In this document: positions 60,401 through 64,000 of the stretch, piece by piece | Layout: the number at the start of each line of letters is the position of its first letter | Numbering within the stretch: position 1 is the stretch's first letter | DNA from: Ostrinia nubilalis | Lineage: Eukaryota > Arthropoda > Insecta > Lepidoptera > Crambidae | Direction of reading: 5' to 3' | DNA: 64,000 nt | Assembly: GCF_963855985.1 (NCBI RefSeq) | Contig: NC_087092.1 | Location: forward strand, 6,882,001 to 6,946,000 | Program-made: the position numbers and the translations under genes | Notes under the pieces: generated by a model | Databases searched by the model: none | What the model was told of the DNA's origin: nothing | What the model saw: only the letters and a program-made list of their open reading frames with translations

Positions 60401-63400
60401 CTCCGAAAAACGTTATTCGCTTTTTCGAATGCTGCCGTCTCTCTCACGCCAAGCGAGAAGCCAGCATGAACGACGGTGACAGATAGACCCGAAACTACGT
60501 AACTTCGGAGTAGCCCTCCTGTCCCAGCGGTCGCTTGTTTCTTATCCGTAACGTTTCATTGCAGCAAGTATCACCTTCTAAGTCACTAAGTACTAGTCAG
60601 TGTAACAAGTGAGTATGTCATACGCTTCTATCTCCATTATACCAAATCTAAGGGCCTAGACAAAGTAACAGCAATCGATAAATGTCTTTATACTCGTCGA
60701 AGTATCAAATATGGACCGAAATTACTTTTTGAACTCTCCTATTTAGCCTCGGTCGCTAGGTGCGATGTTACCTTGTCTACAGTCGCAATTTACTTATTTG
60801 ATAAACTAAATTGTATCAAGTAAATGACACTGATAATATGACTTACAATAACCCTGCATATTCCATCCTTTCATAATAATTTTACTTCTTCTGAATGATT
60901 TGGCTTTTGCTAATGCATTGCCTGCTGTTTTAGTCAATAAGCTCGATTCTTAAATAGTTCCTAGGAATAAATAATTTTGGTAATGATTTAGGAATCGAGC
61001 TCTTTTATTTTTGGCTAGGTGGATATAAAATAAACTCATAATGTTCTTTAACCCTCCAGGGCTGTAGCAAAAACTGTGCTCGAAAGAACGCAGTCACAGA
61101 CTGGCGAATGTGAAGACACTTATGACGATGGGTGAGTTATACCTATCTCTGATTGCATAGTGATATGGACATAGTTTGGGGTAGGTACTCAGACAGCTAA
61201 ATCTCTGTTGGAATCGAAATTTATCATACATATCTTAATTTCTAAATAATAATATGGAGTCTATTAGCGCGGAAAATTTTTCCCGTTTCCTACCATCTTT
61301 TTGTAGCTTTTCCGAGTCGACAAAAGCCTCGCCCTTGGATTTCCACAATGACTGGACCTGCGCTACCCGCATTCAGCTTATCTTATTCATATTCTTACAG
61401 CGCCTTCAAACTAGAGGTGCAATCGTAGCGCCACTAACGTTACAAACGCGACGTGTGTTACGCTTCTAAAGCCCGGTCCGTGAGCACGTAGAATTTTGTC
61501 CAATGACCACTAGCTACCCATCCTTATCGCTCGCGCGTAATTATATTACTGTCGCGACTGTGCGACTGGCATGGCACCCGCAGTGAGTGTGCGAGCGCGA
61601 TAGCAACATAATTACGCGCGAGCGATAAGTATGGGAAGCTTGGGGTCATTGGTCAAAATTCTACGTGCTCACGGACGAGACTATAGAAATTGTATCATAA
61701 CTAAGTGGCGCCGCCGCCAATGCAGCGCTTCCTCACACCTCTAATTTGAAGGCGCTCTTTCAAATACGGTAGTCCTAATTGCGTATGCCTTTTCAGAGTG
61801 ATAGAGCCAAAGCTAAAAGCGAATTCCACGCTGCCAGAGATCGTCGAGCGAATGCGAAGCGTCAACCTTGGCGTTGGATTCCTACAGCAGACCGTCAGTC
61901 TGCCTTCGCACACGTTCGTCTCCATATACGCGATCCACTGGCTACAGGCCAATATGGAGGCGATCACGTATGAAAAAGCCACAGCTATTATGGAGGTAAA
62001 TAAGTCATATTAACTGTCTTGGAGATTTTAAATGAAAAAAAAGCCTTAGAAAACAGTTTGGTATGAAATATTATTTGACTTTCTGAGGAAAGAGGCGAAG
62101 TACGGACGACAAAATATCAAGTTTTCAATTTTTGTTGCAAAATAGTCCTTATCACAACTACATAAAATGCCAGTTTTTATCTTGATGTATTGTTGTCTGT
62201 ACATAATGCTGTTACAACAGATGCAAAATATTGTAATCAACTAATTTGAGAACAGAGAAATCTGAAATTTAATTGGCTAGATCACTTTAACTGAATTCTG
62301 GCAACCGCCATGTTATTTTATGCTCCTACACACATACTATATACATACGTATCTGACCGTGTCATTTAAATAAAATATTCTTAGTTATGGATGGATGGAT
62401 TCTAATATTATCTTTCTATGGATACGAGTTTTGAATGCATTATTCTAATTTCTAAGTCCTTATAACAATGGTTCTCTTAAATATGTACACTTGTCAGTTT
62501 TATATAAGAAAGTTTGTTTTTTAGAAACTACTACAAGACAAGATGATCTGCCACGCTTCAGGAGACACGACGAAGCGATTCGTCATCGGATATTACATGT
62601 ACCACATCTTGCCCCAGAAGAAGGACAAAGGTTATTGCACTAACAATGTTATTGGAATGAAAATGAAATCGTTATTGGCGCGTTTTTGTTAATGCAGTAT
62701 ACAGTTTTTTTTAATGTAAGACAAGGCAGATATACCGCAATCGCACCTAGTGTTAAGTGAGATGCAGTCAAGATGGTACATATCTGCCCTGTAAGTGCCT
62801 ATTCACTCTCTCCTTGGTTGATCCATGGTCTAAATGGTCTCACCATATAAAGAGTAATAAGTGTAATATCGCTCACTATCGCTTTATTATTGGGAAATAG
62901 CAATGACAATAACCGTGACCGATAACGATTTCTCACTTGAATTCAAATTAATTTAACAAAATATTAATTAATCTTCATGATTTGTGTACTATACTAAAAA
63001 AGTGCTCACTTTCAGAGCTGACAGACTACGTGAAACCGCTCGGCGACTTGCAGAGTTTCGAAAACGAGTGGATGGAAGTGGAAGTGTTAGGTCCTCGCTC
63101 GCCGCTGCTCTCGAGCGATTTATCGAGCGGCGGTATCGATATATCGGGATCGAGTCCGCTGACGGACGACACGGGAGTACCTGCCTTCTTGTGTGACAAT
63201 ATCGACCCTAATTATATGCAGGTCGATGGCGATAATGACCGTGAGTATTTGTGACAGATATCTTGTAAAGTAATACGGTTACGCTCGGTAGTTTTCGAGC
63301 GATGTATCGAGCGGCGGCATCGATATATCGGGATCGAGTCCGCTGACGGATGACACCAGTGTTTCTGCCTTCCTGTGTGACAATATTGACCCTAATTATA

Positions 63401-64000
63401 TGCAGGTCGATGGCGATAATGACCGTGAGTATTTGTGACAGATATCTTGTAAAGTAGTACGGTTACGTTCGGTAACCTCGGCTTCGATCGATGTTTCGAG
63501 CGGAGGTTGTTTTAGACCGACGGAGGAGTTTTACTTTTTAGAAACCAGAATGAATGATTTGCTTTGATTGAAATTGGTAAATGATGTCAAATATTCAGTT
63601 TTACGTCTTCTGTGTACAGTCGACAGCACTTCAGAAGATTGTTGCTAAATAGCACTTACACATATGGTTCCACGATTACTTAACGGTTGTTGCGTCATCA
63701 GTCAAAAAAAAGCATTCAGCTACTAACACATCTTATTGGACACATTCAAACATTGACCTATTTGTTCCAGTGCCACTGTATAAGAACACGCACCTAGACA
63801 TCGATGTGAGCAACAAGAGTGACCGCATCGAGTGGGGTCACGCGCGCTACCAGGCCACTTTCCGCCCGGACCAGGCCTACGAGATGTGCATACAGTGGGC
63901 CGTCGCTAGCGGGAACATTGTGTCCGAACTGGTAAGTTTGTGTTCTAGTACAAGAACAAGCACTAGGACATCGACGTAGCAACAAGAGCGACCGCATCGA
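41576..64000 (+). CDS. Iml1: DEPDC5/Iml1, GATOR1 complex subunit (C-terminus off window)
   Basis: Exons: 41576-41618, 41693-41830, 42481-42650, 42881-43147, 43240-43382, 43480-43667, 44002-44479, 45357-45502, 45839-46039, 46270-46410, 47934-48089, 49705-49922, 51592-51803, 52239-52413, 55696-55893, (probable 57230-57313), 59501-59583, 61060-61131, 61797-61995, 62525-62630, 63016-63240, 63771-63931. All phases agree over 1268 codons. The start [10 protein letters not shown] is followed by [19 protein letters not shown] as in the human N-terminus. The Iml1/SABA region has [27 protein letters not shown] and [19 protein letters not shown]; then [31 protein letters not shown], the DEP domain (about residues 1047-1139) and [14 protein letters not shown]. 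With NPRL2 and NPRL3 it forms GATOR1, the lysosomal GAP for RagA/B that inhibits TORC1 when amino acids are scarce. The human protein is 1603 aa, so roughly the last fifth is missing. Several exons have partial duplicate copies in the next intron. Confidence 0.95.
43668..44001 (+). other. GC-AG intron in DEPDC5
   Basis: The donor is AATG/GCAAGT, and the acceptor is TTTCAG/TGTTTG. Splicing here gives NMSLN-VFEKHYL, matching the family (NLSFN-VFDKHY in human). No GT donor fits the reading frame. GC-AG introns are about 1% of animal introns. Confidence 0.85.
44744..45128. mobile_element. GC-rich PIF/Harbinger-like MITE
   Basis: 385 bp with inverted ends of about 47 bp starting GGCTAAGAACTCA, flanked by TTA at 44741-44743 and 45129-45131. 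The body is strikingly CpG-rich (repeated CCCGCG/CGCGGG). It lies in an intron of DEPDC5 and has no coding capacity. The TTA duplication points to PIF/Harbinger. Confidence 0.8.
45662..45735. mobile_element. possible DNA-transposon end
   Basis: CAGTGGCGTAACTATACCAT followed by GGCCCGTGGCAAAT resembles the terminal sequence of common insect DNA transposons. The partner end was not found, so it is probably a fragment. Confidence 0.3.
46562..46702. mobile_element. short imperfect MITE
   Basis: GGTGAATTCGACCAAAC on the left pairs imperfectly with TTGGTCGAATCGGGCC on the right. It lies inside the 1.5-kb DEPDC5 intron 46411-47933, the rest of which is AT-rich with no exon seen. Confidence 0.45.
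48090..49704. other. DEPDC5 intron, no gene seen
   Basis: 1.6 kb of AT-rich intron. A stretch of mixed composition at about 48570-48730 may be an old repeat, but no ends could be defined. Confidence 0.5.
50300..51507. mobile_element. hAT-like MITE with nested insertion
   Basis: The ends are TAGTGTCCGACCGAATAT and ATATTCGGTCGGTCACTA, flanked by the 8-bp duplication ATAAAGAT (50292-50299 and 51508-51515). TAGTG ends plus 8-bp duplications are hAT hallmarks. Both subterminal regions repeat GGCCGAAAACGAAAACG in inverted orientation. The 642-bp mariner-like element at 50601-51242 sits inside it, so the original element was about 566 bp. Confidence 0.85.
50601..51242 (-). mobile_element. Tc1/mariner-like deletion derivative
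   Basis: The inverted ends AAGGGTGACCAG and CTGGACACCCTT are flanked by TA on both sides. A minus-strand frame ends [17 protein letters not shown], matching the C-terminal catalytic segment of mariner-type transposases (usual form [16 protein letters not shown]). The upstream catalytic region is missing, so it is inactive. It is inserted in the hAT-like element at 50300-51507. Confidence 0.8.
52100..52200. mobile_element. decayed MITE, family A copy 3 (reversed)
   Basis: It shares GGTTGCAC, CTTACTTTAAC, ACCGGTGTTTT, GGAGTTGACAGATTTTTGAC and GTTTATTAAAGTT with the 8469-8586 element in reverse order. It runs up to about 40 bp before the acceptor of the DEPDC5 exon at 52239. Confidence 0.55.
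52436..52584 (+). pseudogene. partial tandem copy of a DEPDC5 exon
   Basis: A 149-bp unit (52287-52435) covering the last 127 nt of exon 52239-52413 and the first 22 nt of its intron is repeated directly downstream. The exon parts differ only by silent changes (ACC/ACT, GAT/GAC), and the donor is GTAAGT instead of GTGAGT. The copy has no acceptor before it, and read-through from the first copy meets a stop at once (GTG AGT TAG). It therefore cannot be spliced as an ordinary exon. Confidence 0.85.
53406..53532. repeat. GC-rich hairpin element
   Basis: The 16-bp arms GTAACGAGGCTCAGGC (53406-53421) and GCCTGAGCCTCGTTAC (53517-53532) are exact inverted repeats around a GC-rich loop. The patch extends over about 53340-53580 and is far more GC-rich than the intron around it. 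Frames on both strands are repeat-like ([18 protein letters not shown]). TGCATGC repeats follow at 53586-53610. Confidence 0.65.
53631..55297. mobile_element. 1.67-kb long-inverted-repeat element (TA-flanked)
   Basis: The arms of about 630 bp (53631-54259 and 54671-55297) begin CAGGGTGTTTCTTGTAAGGT and are near-identical inverted copies, with TA on each side. The loop of about 410 bp holds a GT/GA microsatellite (54430-54487), a reversed SINE box-A-like segment (TGGTCTAGTGGTAAGG on the minus strand) and a minus-strand stretch coding [17 protein letters not shown], typical of the C-terminus of mariner/IS630-type transposases. It looks like an inverted duplication of a Tc1/mariner-type element, now non-coding. 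Confidence 0.8.
54430..54487. repeat. GT/GA compound microsatellite
   Basis: About 18 GT units run directly into about 10 GA units, inside the loop of the long-inverted-repeat element. Confidence 0.9.
55894..57229. other. DEPDC5 intron
   Basis: AT-rich up to about 57000, then abruptly GC/CpG-rich. A perfect 10-bp hairpin (AACCGCGGAG / CTCCGCGGTT, 57041-57069) and GGTCGGTC repeats (57165-57203) precede the candidate exon at 57230. No other gene is seen. Confidence 0.5.
57230..57313 (+). CDS. Iml1: probable extra exon of DEPDC5 (or alternative first exon)
   Basis: This 84-nt segment follows an acceptor (GCGTGCAG) and ends in a donor (CCCAG/GTACAA). It is a multiple of three and open in phase 0, the phase shared by the end of exon 55696-55893 and the start of exon 59501-59583. 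It reads [20 protein letters not shown] and joins [13 protein letters not shown] downstream. The frame is closed just upstream (TGA at 57218), consistent with an acceptor there. Its first codon is ATG in a fair start context and it lies in a CpG-rich patch, so a promoter for a shorter C-terminal (DEP-containing) isoform is the alternative. Confidence 0.55.
57314..59500. other. DEPDC5 intron
   Basis: AT-rich intron with scattered chance frames. An imperfect inverted repeat at about 59335-59455 (AGGTAGGCC...GGCCTACAG, with GATACAATCTTATCG pairing against GATAAAAGTGTATC) looks like a MITE directly before the next exon. Confidence 0.45.
59584..61059. other. DEPDC5 intron, no gene seen
   Basis: The longest frame (59928-60368) is T-rich and hydrophobic only because of base composition, with no splice or domain support. 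Confidence 0.5.
61310..61385 (-). mobile_element. RTE-type LINE 3' remnant
   Basis: GACAAAAGCCTCGCCCTTGG followed by ATTTCCACAATGACTGGACC is a decayed version of the sequence at 21875-21920. It is a third copy of this LINE end in the window. Confidence 0.55.
61399..61756. mobile_element. outer inverted-repeat element hosting another
   Basis: AGCGCCTTCAAACTAGAGGT on the left pairs with ACCTCTAATTTGAAGGCGCT on the right. The 201-bp hairpin element at 61476-61676 is inserted in its centre. It ends about 40 bp before the DEP-domain exon. Confidence 0.7.
61476..61676. mobile_element. 201-bp palindromic MITE
   Basis: The ends GTCCGTGAGCACGTAGAATT and AATTCTACGTGCTCACGGAC are exact inverted repeats. 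The inner arms also pair (CCAATGACC, CGCTCGCGCGTAATTAT), leaving a short GC-rich loop. Nested in the element at 61399-61756. Confidence 0.85.
62700..62800. mobile_element. interspersed repeat fragment
   Basis: AAGGCAGATATACCGCAATC, GCACCTAGTGTTAAGTGAGA and TGCAGTCAAGATGG resemble a repeat I recall from other lepidopteran genomes. Ends and class are not determined. Confidence 0.35.
63295..63506 (+). pseudogene. partial tandem copies of a second DEPDC5 exon
   Basis: A 184-bp unit (63111-63294: last 130 nt of exon 63016-63240 plus 54 nt of intron) is repeated at 63295-63474. A third, decayed start of the unit (TCGATCGATGTTTCGAGCGG) follows at about 63487-63506. Relative to the real exon, copy 2 has mostly silent changes plus a few replacements (Leu to Val, TGVP to TSVS). 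It keeps the donor GTGAGT but has no in-frame acceptor. Confidence 0.85.
63943..64000 (+). pseudogene. start of a third DEPDC5 exon copy, cut by the window edge
   Basis: Twelve bases after the donor of exon 63771-63931 the sequence restarts as TTCTAG then ACAAGAACAAGCAC, followed by GACATCGACGT and GCAACAAGAGCGACCGCATC, a copy of the first part of that exon. Small indels (CACCTAGAC to CACTAGGAC, GTGAGC to GTAGC) break its frame and create a TAG. The copy continues beyond the window. Confidence 0.75.

Noticed and set aside
1..64000. CRISPR arrays, operons or prophage
   Set aside because: Spliced genes and insect transposons show this is nuclear eukaryotic DNA; no regularly spaced repeats with unique spacers were seen.

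Overview
This is a nuclear genome window from an insect, almost certainly a moth or butterfly. The evidence is AT-rich DNA, short coding exons with GT-AG introns, and a dense load of repeats of lepidopteran type: RTE-like LINE tails ending in GAT/TTA runs, tRNA-derived SINEs, Helitron-like ends with the CAGCTAGT terminus, and many short inverted-repeat elements. There are no operons, CRISPR arrays or bacterial signals. Gene names rest on residue-by-residue reading of spliced exons against remembered families; no database search was possible.

Layout: (1) Positions 1-11691 hold no confident coding exon, only TE remnants, MITEs, and a possible untranslated first exon of a minus-strand gene at the extreme left. 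(2) Positions 11692-32770 (+) hold the last nine coding exons of a secreted cysteine-rich protein with several EB-type modules followed by four LDL-receptor class A repeats; its 5' end was not found. (3) Positions 35149-37671 (+) hold a DUF229 membrane-anchored sulfatase-like protein; the exon with its start codon was not found. (4) Positions 38923-40484 (-) hold a complete five-exon SWEET sugar transporter (saliva/slv type, 221 aa). (5) Positions 41576 to the window end (+) hold DEPDC5/Iml1, the GATOR1 subunit that restrains TORC1. Twenty-one confident exons plus one probable exon give about 1268 codons; the C-terminal part lies off the right edge.

The SWEET and DEPDC5 genes are head to head about 1.1 kb apart, so a sugar transporter and a nutrient-sensing regulator may share a control region, which carries a near-perfect 169-bp hairpin element and a CTCGAG cluster. 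DEPDC5 is unusual here: at least three of its exons are followed, inside the next intron, by a second partial copy that lacks a usable splice context. This is either recent tandem duplication or, more likely, false duplication from two haplotypes joined in the assembly. Its introns also hold nested transposons whose boundaries and target-site duplications can be read directly (a mariner-like element inside a hAT-like element, a hairpin inside a hairpin, a 1.67-kb fold-back). The cleanest transposon structure is a 1223-bp fold-back element at 12214-13436 that splits a LINE tail and is flanked by an 8-bp duplication. No convincing new multi-gene system was seen.
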